64,000 nucleotides of DNA from Rapana venosa (Eukaryota > Mollusca > Gastropoda > Neogastropoda > Muricidae): contig CM054140.1 of NCBI GenBank assembly GCA_028751875.1, forward strand, positions 50,709,714 through 50,773,713, given 5' to 3'. The notes below the pieces were generated by a model. It did no database searches and was not told where the DNA came from. It saw nothing but the letters and a program-made list of their open reading frames with translations. Position 1 is the stretch's first letter; every line of letters starts with the position of its first letter. The position numbers and the translations under genes are program-made. Below are positions 20,840 through 36,690 of this stretch, in pieces.

Positions 20840-23800
20840 TCAGTCAGAGAAGTTCTCTGTTACTGCTTCTGGTATCCATGTAACCCAGCACAACCTGTCG
20901 CATCTGGGGGAGGAAACCCCAATAGAAAAAAATACCCAAAACATATGGAGACTTGGAGAGGAGATTGGCGCCACCAAGGAATATTCTAAGCCCACAGAAA
21001 AAAACATGAAAGACAAATGCAAAGCCAATATGATACCGGATCGGTCGAGGCCCGGGTTACCAACGACCGCGCTTTCCATTGATCAACACCAGGGTGGAAG
21101 TGACAAGTCAGCTACTGGTGTTAAAACATTACTTAAGCTCCCTAGAGAACAGATCACCATTGGAACATGGGACGTCCGTACACTCTACCAGTGCGGAAAC
21201 ATCAAATAACTAGAGTATGAGTTTAGCCGCTATAAATGGGATATTATTGGACTAGGAGAAGTGAGATGGACAGGATTTGGTGAGACATTGACTGAAGAAG
21301 GCAACAAGATCTGGTACAGTGGCCAAGAGAATCATCACCAACATGGAGTGGCATTTAGTTGTCAGAAAGGAAGTAGTGGGGTGCATTATCAGCTGTACAC
21401 CGGCTTCCAGCAGGATTATCAGCATCCGGGTGTCGGCCAAGCCCAAGAGCATCACCATCATACAAATCTATGCACCATCATCTGACCATGCAGATGAAGA
21501 AGTAGAAGAATTTATGAAGAACTTGAAGAGACCATTATGAAGATACCCAAGAAAGACATCATCATTCAAAGGGATTTTAACGCCAAAGTAGGTCCTGACT
21601 CTTACAACCAATGGGCCGGAACAGTTGGTCAGTTTGGAACTGGAGAGACCAACGACAGGGGACTACGTCTGCTGGAGTTTGCCTGCACCCACAGACTTAC
21701 CATTGCCAATACCCTCTATCCCCACAAGCAGTCAAGGAGGACAACCTGGCATGCGCCAAACGGCATAATCCATAACCAAATAGATTTTATCTTAACACCA
21801 CGGCGCTTCAAATCCAGCATCAACAGAGCCAGAACAAGAACCTACCCTGGAGCAGACATAGGCAGCGACCACGACCTTGTGCTGCTGGTATTCAAAATGA
21901 AGCTGAAGAAAAACAAACAGCCTGCAAACCCACGTATCAAATTTGACGTGGACAAACTGAAAGATTCAGATGTCGAGGAGATCTTCCAAGCTAAGCTTGG
22001 CGGACGTTTTGCGGCATTAACCCTCCTGGACAATGACATCAATGACCTCACCAACAACTTTTATGAGGTAGTTCGAGAAACAGCAGAGGAGGTACTCGGT
22101 CGTCAGAGGAATAAACACCAGCCATGGACTACCAATGACATCTTGGACCTCTGAGATACAAGAAGAGCACTGAAACCAACCAGGTCTTCCAACCCTAAAG
22201 AATACCGGGAGGCCAACAATATTGTGAAGAAGTCAATGTTAAAGGCCAGAGAGAAGTGGATCAGTGATCAATGTGATGAGATCGAAAAAAGCATGAAAGT
22301 GGGCAACAGTAAAAAGGCATACGACACCCTGAAGAAACTCACAAAACCACTTCAAACCAAATCATCAGTCATTGAAGACAGCTCCGGAGACCTCCTCACA
22401 GAAAGCTCAGCTGCATTGAACAGGTGGTCTGAGTATTGTCAAGAACTTTACAACTACCCAATACAACCTGACAAGAGCATAATAGAAGAGAAAGCAGCAA
22501 CATCAAGAGCACCCTCGCCATTACCTATACTGAGGGAAGAAGTGGAAGAAGCCATCCGCAGCTTACCAGTAGGAAAGTCCCCAGGAGCAGACAACATACC
22601 AGCAGAGCTGCTCAAGCATGGTGGCGAAACAGTAATCACACATGTTACAGCTATCTGTCAGAAGATTTGGGAGACAAAACAGTGGCCAACAGAATGGACA
22701 CAATCACTCATCATACCCCTGCCCAAGAAGGGGAATTTACGCCAATGCCCAAACTATAGAACAATCAGCCTCATCAGCCACGCCAGCAAGATCATGCTCA
22801 AAGTTATTTTGAATCGACTCAAGAAGGAGGCAGAAGAACACCTTGCAGAGGAACAAGCTGGGTTCAGGGCAGGCAGGAGCACAATCGAACAGATTTTAAC
22901 TGCCACATCCTGATGGAAAAACATCTTCAACATCAGAGAGACCTGTTCCACAACTTCATCGACTTCAAGAAGGCTTTCGACAGAGTATGGCACGAAGGCC
23001 TGTGGCAGGTCCTCAGAATGTTTGGCATTGAAGAAGGACTAGTGCAAACCATTCAAGCACTATACATTACCGCAAGCAGTGCAGTCTTTCTGAACAATCA
23101 GGTCGGAGACTACTTCAAAACTACAGTTGGGGTCCGACAAGGATGCCTGTTATCTCCAGTCCTGTTTAATCTGTTTTTGGAAAACATTATGAGAGAGACC
23201 CTCCGTGACTGCCACTCTACCATCTCCATTGGCGGCAGACCCCTCAACAACTTACGGTTTGCCGATGACATTGACCTCATGGGCGGAAGTAACACAGAGC
23301 TGCAAGATCTTACGACCAGACTTGAGAACAGAGCTGGAGCATATGGGATGGAGGTGAGCTCGGAGAAAAGTAAAGTACTTGTGAACAGCACGAGCAACGC
23401 CACTGCTAAAATTTACATGAACGGCCAGCAACTGGAGGAGGTGGACGCTTTGAAATACCTTGACGCTACACTCACAAAGGACGGGCGATCGACGACAGAA
23501 ATCAAAGTCTGAATAGCCATGGCAACATCTTCCAGGACAAAACTCACCACCATATGGAAAGGTAAAGAGATCAGTTTCCCAATCAAACTAAATCTCTACA
23601 AAGCCCTAATTCAGACGATCCTGCTGTACGGAAGTGAAACCTGGACATTGACTGCTGAAACAGCAAAGCGAATCCAGTCATTTGAAACAAAATGCCATAG
23701 AAAACTGCTGGGCATATCCTGGAGAGAACGAAAGACCAATGAATTTGTCAAGAGTCAAATAACACGGCTGGCAGGTCCACAGGAACCCCTTCTCACCATC

Positions 23801-24078
23801 GTCAAGAAGAAAAAGCTGACATGGTTCGGCCACGTCACCCGCCACAACACTCTTCCAAAAACGGTACAGCAGGGAACACTCGAAGGTGGCAGAAAGAGGG
23901 GAAGACAGAACAAGTCATGGATGGACAACATCAGAGAATGGACCAGGATGAATGACTCGGCACTACTGCGCAGAGCAGAGGACCGAGATGGATGGAGGAG
24001 GCTTACCACGGCTTCGTCTTTCGTGTTCCCCCCCCACGACCGCCAAGGTCACGGGTCTGATGATGATGATGATGACGG
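20840..24078 (+). mobile_element. RTE-clade LINE, nearly full-length pseudogene (endonuclease + RT)
   Basis: Plus strand, about 3.2 kb. Endonuclease domain: ITIGTWDVRTLYQCGNIK (21150-21206), GLGEVRW, then IIIQRDFNAKVG (catalytic GDFN changed to RDFN), RRTTWHAPNGIIHNQIDFIL and IGSDHDLVLLVFKMKL with the SDH catalytic pair. RT: KSPGADNIPAELLKHGGE (22577), CPNYRTISLISHASK, AGFRAGRSTIEQI, then FIDFKKAFDRVWHEGL (22958), VGVRQGCLLSPVLFNLFLE and LRFADDIDLM (FADD intact). C-terminus: LYGSETWTLTAETAKRIQSF, LGISWRERKTNEF, KKLTWFGHVTRH and a (GAT)n tail at 24058-24076. Lesions: TAA at 21207, frameshifts near 21350-21540, TGA at 22152, a frameshift near 22905 and TGA at 23510. All RT catalytic residues survive, so the copy is fairly young. 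Confidence 0.88.
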
Positions 24079-24084
24079 TTACTA

Positions 24085-24197
24085 TTCAATGTGCTCTGTT
24101 ATGCTCTATCCTGCTCTGAAACCGACCTGTTCTTCTGTGATGATCTCCTCATCTTGTGGCCTAAGTCTGCTCAGGAGGACTGCTGGATAGTACAACC

Positions 24198-24200
<3 letters not shown>
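24085..24200 (-). mobile_element. RTE RT fragment, right piece of an interrupted copy
   Basis: Minus reading: LLSRLRPQDEEIITEEQVGF, then RAG. This is the 'LNRLKPQAEEIIAEEQAGFRAGRST' segment of RTE RT. The preceding segment lies at 24478-24610. The two are separated by a plus-strand L2-type 3' end. Confidence 0.65.
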
Positions 24201-24265
<65 letters not shown>

Positions 24266-24470
24266 TGTGTGTGTGTGTGTGTGTGTGTACACTTGAATTT
24301 GTAAAAACTACTAATTGTAAGTGGCTGCACGTGAAAGAGTAGGATGAATGAAAGCGCTTTGTTTCGGGTTTTTTTGGCAAGATATAGAGCTATATATGTT
24401 CCATTATATTATTATTATCATTATTATTATTATTATTATTATTTTTTTTTTTTAATTATTATTTTTATCA
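24201..24470 (+). mobile_element. L2/CR1-type LINE 3' end inserted in an RTE fragment
   Basis: (GT)n/(GCGT)n tract (24201-24289), then ACTAATTGTAAGTGGCTGCA, AGTAGGATGAATGAAAGCGC, GGCAAGATATAGAGCTATAT and an (ATT)n tail (24400-24450). This is the sense-strand version of the tail seen in reverse at 33740 and 60390, including the internal CA/GT tract. Severely 5'-truncated. Confidence 0.75.
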
Positions 24471-24477
24471 TTAATAT

Positions 24478-24610
24478 TATTAAGGCCTTGCTTGGATGAC
24501 TGATCAGGCTGATGGTACGGTAGTTTTGGCTTAGTTGTAGGCTACCATTCTTCGGGAGAATGACAATCAGGCACCAGCAGAGCAGAGCCCAGGAGTCCAA
24601 GTCCCTTGCT
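24478..24610 (-). mobile_element. RTE RT fragment, left piece of an interrupted copy
   Basis: Minus reading: LIVILPKNGSLQLSQNYRTI, then SLISHPSKAL. In RTE this segment directly precedes the one at 24085-24200, so the pair is one copy split by the insertion between them. Confidence 0.7.
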
Positions 24611-24643
24611 TGCCTGTCCGCCAGACTTAATTGCGAATGATGA

Positions 24644-25428
<785 letters not shown>

Positions 25429-25433
<5 letters not shown>

Positions 25434-26233
25434 ATGACAATGACAATGACAATGACAATAGTTTATTGTGATTTAAGCTGTGAAGCCCATTCACAAGGGG
25501 ACAGTGGGAAGGGGACTGGGCACAACACATATATTGAACAATAACAACAACAACAGCAACAAATATGGTTGTAGCCCAAATGATCTTCATGGCATAGACT
25601 TTACGTCATGGTACAGAGATAGAGATCCAGAGTCAGACACAGCATTGCAGCAAAGTGTTCAGTCAGGCAGGGCCACTGGCTCCTGCTATTTTGTTACACA
25701 AAACACGTGAGGAAAACGAAAACGAAACTGGCGAGAGAGAACTCAGAACTCGAACTCGGAACTTGTTTAATGTACATCGGCCATTGGGCCACAATATAAC
25801 ATCAAAAAGAACTGTATACTTTCACACCATATTCTTTAGTTTTTTGTACCCAAAAGCTAGTCATCAAAAGCGCAGCAAAATAAACTCATCTCATTCATTC
25901 ACCCCAAGGCAGTTGTGACAATGTAATAAAACGTGTAAGAAAACAACAGTGACTGACACTTTCAAAAACAATCCTGTGTAGAACATATCGAAGTGAAACA
26001 GATTATCAATTATGTACATAAAAAGGTAATTTCAAATACGTATCTTCCTTTAGCTTGATCAAAATACGTTTACAGACTGTTAACGTTGAAAGTCACTTTA
26101 CAATTACTAAGCATCTATTTGTAGTTGGTCAATGAACAAAACCAGAACAACTTAGTCATTTAAGGAATGAAAAGGGGAAGTGTAAATAGTAGATAATCAC
26201 AGTTATTAGTCTCTGCCAATGATTTCATTCTTA

Positions 26234-26239
<6 letters not shown>
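25429..26239 (-). mobile_element. LINE 3' UTR segment(s) between TC tracts (segment F)
   Basis: No RT motif. On the minus strand the end reads ATCACAATAAAC, then four (ATTGTC) units and TCTCTC. A second LINE 3' end lies inside, near 25725-25790: TGTGGCCCAATGGCCGATGT, CATTAAAC, then AGTTCGAGTTCTGAGTTC and CTCTCTC. It is nearly the same terminal box as segment A. Confidence 0.65.
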
Positions 26240-28389
<2,150 letters not shown>

Positions 28390-28415
28390 GAAGAGAGAGA
28401 GAGAGAGAGAGAGAG

Positions 28416-30195
<1,780 letters not shown>

Positions 30196-31205
30196 AATTG
30201 AAAACTGAAATTGAAAATGTTTTTATTGAACATCAGCCTTGGGCCACAATTCAAATGCAGAGGGAGATGGGGAGTGTATGTGCGTGTATACAACAAATTT
30301 GTACAAAATTTCAAAGTAAAGCAAAAATACACATTAGACACAAATCTGCCTTTACACTGAAAGCATTGATATCTAATACTAAGATGAAATAAGTTCTGCC
30401 ATTATCTTTCTTTTTTGAACCGCATGGAACAACAAAAACTTTGCTAGCTGCATTGCACCATGTTTACTATGTGCCTGAAGAAGAAAAGGAATAGGCACGT
30501 GAATAAAATCTTTCAGGTAAATTGTTCGGAGATCTGCATATAATGAACAAATGTATATGAGATGGTACTCATCTTCAATAACATTTCTGCACAAAAAACA
30601 GTTTTTATCTTGGTAGTTGTTGCTGTATCTATTAAGATTATTATTCAAGGGAAGAACATTCAGTCTGGCCTGTGACAGCGCAACTCTGAAACAATAAATT
30701 TCGATGTTATCAAGATACAATTCTTTTTCAAAAATAGTCTTAAAAGATCTATATTTCTCATATCTATTACTCTCTCTTATGACACCAGACCACTCCTGAA
30801 TAAACATATCAATTAATCTTTGCTTGAAAACTCTAAAGAATCCCTGAATATTACCAACATCCTGTTGTAGCCAAACAATATTAAACCCTGAACTACACAA
30901 CAGTTCCCTTATACCTGTTACCCAACATTTCTTACCATTTTGATCTAGAGTTAATTGCATTTCATAAGCCTGTCGAGGCAACCTGTGATGGTTCATCTGC
31001 AGTAGTTTTAACCAATATCTTATTGCACAAATACAAGCATTTACATGTAAAGGATATCTTGCTACTTCCCCATATACCATTTTGTTGGGCGTTTTCACAG
31101 GAACTCCCAGAAAACGCTTACAAGCCATCAGATGTATTTTTTCTAAAGATTCTAAACGATTTAAACCCCAAACTTCAGATGCATATAGTAATATTGGAAC
31201 TCGAA
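30196..31205 (-). mobile_element. LINE RT thumb and C-terminus (segment A), sister of segment E
   Basis: Minus frame: PILLYASEVWGLNRLESLEK, MACKRFLGVPVKTPNKMVYG, FVF.. then SQARLNVLPLNNNLNRYSNN and the zinc signature CFLCRNVIEDEYHLIYIC, ending at 30379 with 249 open codons. Similarity to segment E is obvious throughout, including MFIQEWS and SFKTIFEKE. The 3' UTR ends TGTGGCCCAAGGCTGATGTT, CAATAAAAAC, a TTTCAATTTCAG tail and (TC)n. 5'-truncated at about 31205. Confidence 0.82.
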
Positions 31206-31314
31206 CTCGAATGTTTTCAAACGAGAGAGAGAAAGAGTTTTCTCATTTCTGGCGTTGTTTGTGGTTCTCCCACAATGTGGTGACCGTCCTGGGTTGACCC
31301 TTATGGTTGGCTAG

Positions 31315-31490
31315 GGTGTTGAAACAAGGAATTACTCTGACTACAGAGAATTTTTGTCTTCTTTAATGAAGAGTGAAGATTGTTTGCTAAAGAAAGCTGA
31401 AAACTGAGGAGTGGAGGAAGCTGGCTGTAAAATCTGTAGTGGTATACAAGATTACGGGATAGGTAATGGTCAAGATGAAGGAAGATTGCT
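31315..31490 (+). mobile_element. RTE 3' end (short truncated insertion)
   Basis: GAGGAGTGGAGGAAGCTGGC, GTAAAATCTGTAGTGGT, GATTACGGGATAGGTAATGG and a GATGAAGG-type tail. Same module as 11812-11935. Confidence 0.6.
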
Positions 31491-31529
31491 TTGCTAGAAG
31501 TCAAACGTAGATAAAGACCATAAAATTAT

Positions 31530-31860
31530 GTTTATCCGTTATGTTCGACGATAACCTCCAAAACAGCGGAGGAGGCAGCTCCTATTTCAGAAATTGGCAC
31601 AAATTTGATCATAGTGGAAATGCCTTGCCCACAGCACATCCCCACTCTCGGCTTAAAGGGCATACAGACAGATAGCGTTGGAGATGTTCTCCCAGGGCTG
31701 CAGCACATAAGGACTGTGCAAGTCAAGTCTCCTAGTAAGATAGTCATAGTCGATCACTGAAGACTAAGCTGTAAAGTTGATATCCATGAGTGGGAAAGCC
31801 ACTGATCATACAGCCTCTTCTTTTGTTGTTGCCCCCAACATCAATGGTTTAATCAAGAAT
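31530..31860 (-). repeat. dispersed repeat family 'R', copy 2
   Basis: The reverse complement matches 15100-15595: ATGACCTCCAAAACAGCGGA-like start, GGAAATGCCTTGCCCACAGC, TGTTCTCCCAGGGCTGCAGC and TCATACAGCCTCTTCTTTTG. It keeps the uninterrupted ancestral order across the site that is palindromic in copy 3. Confidence 0.6.
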
Positions 31861-32173
31861 GTGATATGAACTATATCCACAAGTCATAATATTTCAAAGA
31901 ATAACAGCATTTCAATATAGGCTTTTAATACTGATTAATGAAAATCTGCAGGCCAAGACCAAAGCAACAAGAATGAAAACAAAGTCATTAAAACAAACAA
32001 ACGGAGTTAATAGGTCTACTTGATAATGACCTCTGGTATGTCAGTCACAGACAGAACTCTGACAAAAAGTGAGTCAGCAGACTGATTCTGATCTTGGTCT
32101 TAGATTCTGCTAATAAAATGCCAAGGATGTTGGCAATACAAAAACACAACACTCACTTTTTTACGGTGTTATA

Positions 32174-32194
32174 TTAATAATAATAATAATAATA

Positions 32195-32252
<58 letters not shown>

Positions 32253-32312
32253 TATGGAATTTATATAGCGCTGAATCTTGTAAAGCAACAAATCAAAGCG
32301 CTCAGATTTTTT
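32174..32312 (-). mobile_element. 3' tail of L2/CR1-type LINE with (AAT)n
   Basis: (AAT)n (32174-32250), then GGAATTTATATAGCGCTGAA and AACAAATCAAAGCGCTCAG. Same subtype as 11055. Confidence 0.75.
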
Positions 32313-32317
32313 TTCAT

Positions 32318-32580
32318 ACCACTTTAAGTCATGGCAGATTTCTCTCCGTGAAATTCGGGCTGCTCTCCCCGGGGAGAGCGGGAGAACGGGTCGCCACTTA
32401 GCGCTACGCCACCCTTTCACCCTTTTTTTTTCTTTTCTGCAGCTGTATTTGTTTCCCTATCAGAGTGGCTTTTTTCTAAGAATTTTGCCAGGGACAACTC
32501 TCTTGTTGCCGTGGGTTTTTTTACGTGCGCTAAATAATTACGTGTAACACACGGGACCTCGGTTTATATTCTCAGCATTC
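32318..32580 (-). repeat. molluscan-type tRNA-SINE, 3' module
   Basis: ACTTTAAGTCATGGCAGATT, GCTCTCCCCGGGGAGAGCGG, TTGCCAGGGACAACTCTCTT, GTTGCCGTGGGTTTTTTTAC and ACACGGGACCTCGGTTTAT: the SINE body in reverse, with its head side truncated at about 32580. Confidence 0.7.
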
Positions 32581-33094
32581 TACACCATACGTTAGCTAAA
32601 TACTCCATATGTGTGACAGAATCTTGACCATAACTTCAAGCAACTTCTGAATCCCTGGCAGAATTATAGCATTTACGCAGCACTCGCATTCTGTCATAGA
32701 TTGTCTGTCTTCTGACGTTATACTAGTTTTCACCCAGTGCACTTCAACTTAGGATTTGTAAATGCTTTCCTTGCTTGGCTGCCAGCCATTCTAACTGTGG
32801 TGCAGTGTTGCCGCTTTTCAGTGTATTTGACTTAACAATGCCAGTTGAAGGACTCAGAGTTATTTTTGAATCTATGTTAAATGCTGCATTGCTTTTCTTA
32901 AGTTAAAGAAGGTAAAGGAAATCAAACAGGTGTCACCCTCCACCTGTCAAGTATACGAAACCCGCACACTTCCGGCATAAAAAGCAACAGTCAACAGCTA
33001 ACAGTCTTCTCTCGAAATTCTCTTGTTACAAGAGTTACAATTTTGCTGATGTGGCGCAAAGATTTGTCATAAAATCCCCAGTCAAAAAGTAATT
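32581..33094. other. unassigned sequence
   Basis: No recognisable feature. Confidence 0.4.
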
Positions 33095-33390
33095 GGTCTT
33101 TTTTTTCTTTATTTGGAGGATAATGGAATAAGCACTCATGTTTTTTACATCCAGTCCCCGTGTTTATGTGGTTTTGTAAATTGTAACATCCAATCCCACC
33201 AGTACACAACGGCCTACCCTTCCAAAAAGTGGAACAGGTTAAATGTTAAATCTAAAACACACAACACTCACAAAAGTGAAGAGAAGTGACTGTTGTGTGT
33301 GTGTAAAAACAGGTTAAATCTCGTGCACAAGATGTTCTGCGTGCATTCGAATACATGTCCTTGATTTATAGTCACATCCGAAGGCCACTG
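33095..33390 (-). repeat. SINE fragment with a 75 bp micro-insertion
   Basis: Reverse complement of the SINE at 10341: GGATAATGGAATAAGCACTC, TACATCCAGTCCCCGTG, AGTACACAACGGCCTACCCT, AAGATGTTCTGCGTGCATTC. At 33233-33319 the body is interrupted: AACAGGTTAAAT occurs on both sides (33233-33244 and 33308-33319) of a 63 bp insert with near-inverted ends. Confidence 0.7.
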
Positions 33391-33739
33391 TCATTTTTCA
33401 TCTATCATATACTGGACATAATCTAATTTTGAAATTTGTACCAAGATGAACGGTGACATAGCACCTACAGTTACACAATGTTGGTGTATAGCTAGACTGA
33501 TTTCAGAGCTGTCGTTAAAGCCTTCATCTGTGTTTCAAATTTTAATTACTATGAGCCATGCATGCACAAACTTGTGATATTTTGTGATCTGTAAGCGGCA
33601 GGCATAGCTGGAGCATGGTATGAGATAATTTTAGATGTAGGCTGAAATGCATCATCATAGCTAACATGCTCACCTTTCAAGCATAGTCCCTTGAAAGTGA
33701 TACGATAAAAAAGACTGAAACCAACATTCGCTGAAATAA
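33391..33739. other. unassigned sequence
   Basis: No recognisable feature between the SINE and L2-type copy B. Confidence 0.4.
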
Positions 33740-34810
33740 TAATAATATTTAGAATTTATATACCGCTATATTATGCAAAAAACAAATCAAAGTGCTTTCA
33801 TTCATCCTACTCATTCACATGCAGCCAGTTACAATTATTAGTTGTGTGTTTTGTTGTTGTTGTTGGTAGTTTTGTTTGTTTTTGTTTTTTTGGGGGGTTA
33901 CGAATTAAAATCTATACACACAGGCTCGCACGCAAGCACACTCACGCACACACATATAGGTTGTACACTCTGGCAGGGTGATGGGGTTTTGGCGGTTGAG
34001 GTCAGGGACAAAAATGAAATGGACCAAGATGGGAAAAATCTTAGGTTTGAAATAAATGTGTCTTGAGGCCGGATTTAAAAGCATCATAAAGAAGGCTTTG
34101 GGCAAAGGGAGAGAGGGAGGTCATTCCAGATCGATGGACCAGAAACAGAGAAAGAGCAACGGCCAACAGTGGACTGGTTGAATCTAGGTATTCTTAAGCA
34201 CAAGGTATCTGCAGCAGAGCGGAGGGAACGAGAAGAAGTGTACAAGTGAAGACATTCACAGAGGTAGGAATGTGCTGCTTTATGGAGGCATTTGTAACAG
34301 AGGGTACTGATCTTATAGTTTACTCTCTGTGGCACAGGTAACCAGTGGAGAGATCACAAGAGAGGAGTAATGTGATCAGATTTTTTTCTTTCTGAGGTGT
34401 AAGCGAGCTGCAGAGTTTTGTGTACGTTAAAGAGAGTGGATAGATGATACTGGCAGACCAGCCAGAAGAGAATTGCAATAGTCCAGACCTGAGAGAATGA
34501 GAGTGACTAGTTTGGATGTTGCATCAGTGGACAGATACTTTCGAACTGCACTTATGCGCTGCAATTGATAGTAGCACGACTGGCAGGTTTGGGGGATGAA
34601 GTTTTGCATGGAGTGTGTGTTGTCTATAATGACCCTTAGATATTTCACAGCAGTGGATAGAGGGACAGACGTATTGCCGAATTCTATTGAAGCTGTTGTG
34701 ATGGAAGCAAGTTTATGTTTGATCCCTACGAGCATGGCTTCGGTTTTATCTGCATTTAGCAGAAATTCAAAGAACAGTTTGGTGCGAGAAAAGGAAGTTT
34801 TTGGCATAAT
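33740..34810 (-). mobile_element. L2/CR1-type LINE, copy B, 3' part, pseudogene
   Basis: Minus strand: LLNADKTEAMLVGIKHKLAS, VKYLRVIIDNTHSM, TLILSGLDYCNSLLAGLPVS, then, after a frameshift, MPQRVNYKISTLCYKCLHKA and FNQSTVGRCSFSVSGPSIWN. The 3' UTR has a CA-rich tract (33915-33955) and TCATTCATCCTACTCATTCA. The tail is ATAGCGG-type with (AAT)n (33738-33765). The tail subtype (GCAAAAAACAAATCAAAG) matches those in the 58-63 kb duplication. 5'-truncated at about 34810. Confidence 0.8.
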
Positions 34811-34884
34811 GCATATTTGTATCTGTTTTCAGCTCGTGATAATGAACTTGTCAGTCTTGTCAGTGTATTGATTATAGTTCTTTA

Positions 34885-34945
34885 AAATGTTTTATTCTTT
34901 TATATCGAGGATACTGGAATAAGCACTTATTTGCTTTTTTAATGA
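34885..34945 (-). repeat. SINE 3' tip
   Basis: TTTATATCGAGGATACTGGA then ATAAGCACTTAT: only the last about 50 bp of the SINE, reversed. Confidence 0.5.
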
Positions 34946-35074
34946 ACAAGAGTGCACCCTGCCATCTTCATCCTTGTGGTTACAAATAGCCCATGCAACC
35001 CTTCAAAACCTGTCATAAAAATCCGTTCCTGTCGAAATAAGCCCGCTTCAGAAAGGATCACCCTGAGTAAGTTC

Positions 35075-35280
35075 TTCGGTTGAGATGTCCCGTGTGCGAA
35101 CGCACGCAGAACATCTTGCGCACACTAAAACCCTTTACGCTAATCGGAAGAGTAGGCCGGTGGGAACGGATGACACAATTTTACAAAACTGCATACTCAC
35201 GGGGACTGGATGTAAAAAACAGTACGAGTGCTTATTCCATTATCATCGAAGTAAAATAATAAAATACAATTTTAAAAAAA
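35075..35280 (+). repeat. SINE 3' two-thirds
   Basis: GTCCCGTGTGCGAACGCACG, CAGAACATCTTGCGCACAC, AGAGTAGGCCGGTGGGAACG, CACGGGGACTGGATGTAAAA and TTATTCCATTATCATCGAAG with an A-rich end. Head absent. Confidence 0.75.
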
Positions 35281-35289
35281 ACGTACTTC

Positions 35290-36690
35290 AAGTCCTGTGT
35301 AGTACTGGTACACTTTTGTGCCAGGGAAATAGACTGGGTCGAATGAGACACCATGGAATGTGAAACAATCCACCGTTTGGTCCAGACTTTGATGACAAAT
35401 GGGGATGCTGTATCTCTGACAGAATTCTTCCTACTAACCCCAGTGACCCTTATGGATTCTCTGACTGTTGTGCTACAACAAAAGTTACCAGGAATGGCAG
35501 TAAGGACAGTGAACATACAAGACAGTGGCGTAAATGCACCCATTCATAGTCCCTTCATTAATTTTCTTCCCTTGGTGTGACTCTGGAGACAGCTTCCCCC
35601 AAGGATGGTATAGTGTTATTGCCACCAACCCCACAGTGACAGAAAGACAGTTTAGATGATGCCATGAACTCTGCCTCATCCCAACTGGACATCAGCCATT
35701 TTTCCTTCCCAGAAGACATTCTCTGGATATGACTATGAAGAATCATCTCTCCAAAGATACATGGTCAGCAAGATACAAACAGCTGCAGATGATTAAGAAA
35801 AAGAATTGACATCATCTGCAGTTAACAGAAACACTAAATCACACATCTATTTAACTTCGCTAGCACTCTCAGAAACTTCGTAGACTGTGCAGAGAAACCG
35901 TGGTTTGTCTAACATTCTCATTAATGATGAGAAACTATAGAGATACATTTTTGTGCAAAATAATCAGCAGACAAAAGTTCAAATCTTTGCAGATGCGTGG
36001 ATGAAACGGACATGGAATAGCAGACGTCAAAGTGCTCAAGGGAGGTCATTATTAATTTGATGCATGTGCATAAGCTTGAGAATCGTCTATGCGGACTAGT
36101 TGGTGGCTTTTTTTTCAGAGTTCAAACAACAAAGCAAGGCAATAAGCCGTGCATTAAATCCCATTGTACAGTACGAAATCAAGCTCGGCTAGATTAACGA
36201 AGCAGAAAACCAAGAAAAACAAGTGCTTTTCGCTGCTGTTGATGAAGCGCGTTCCTTCAAACTGGTGGCTGAGTTGAAGCTGAAACTAGTTTTGCCCCAT
36301 ATGTCCGACCAGGACTTTTGTTGCTATGGAACAATTACAATGGTAATAGAATCTGACGCAATGGTGCCAAGACCTCAGCTCTAACAAAACAGTGTACATT
36401 TTTACATATATAAACGTATCATGAGTATCACTGTATTCTGATTTCACATGTATGGACATTTTGTTTTCAAGTGCGCGGCCTTCTTTCTGATCTTAATAGT
36501 TTAATGACGCATCCAACTTGATTAAGAGATATGAACTTCAATTGTGTTTTCTACAAGATGATTTTAAACTAAATGTTTTATTCAGCTAACAGTTTGACCA
36601 TACTACAGATGTTATGGCACAAGATTAAACAGTCTAAGACACTTGCCTGTCCAAGAACACAATTCTGTGAATTATATTTGCATACACACT
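35290..36690. other. unassigned sequence
   Basis: A 75-codon plus frame (35353-35580) and opposing minus frames exist, but none shows a known domain or clear splice context. No element tails seen. Confidence 0.4.

Noticed and set aside
35353..35580. 75-codon plus frame as a gene
   Set aside because: No domain, no splice or promoter context, and equally long frames on the other strand.
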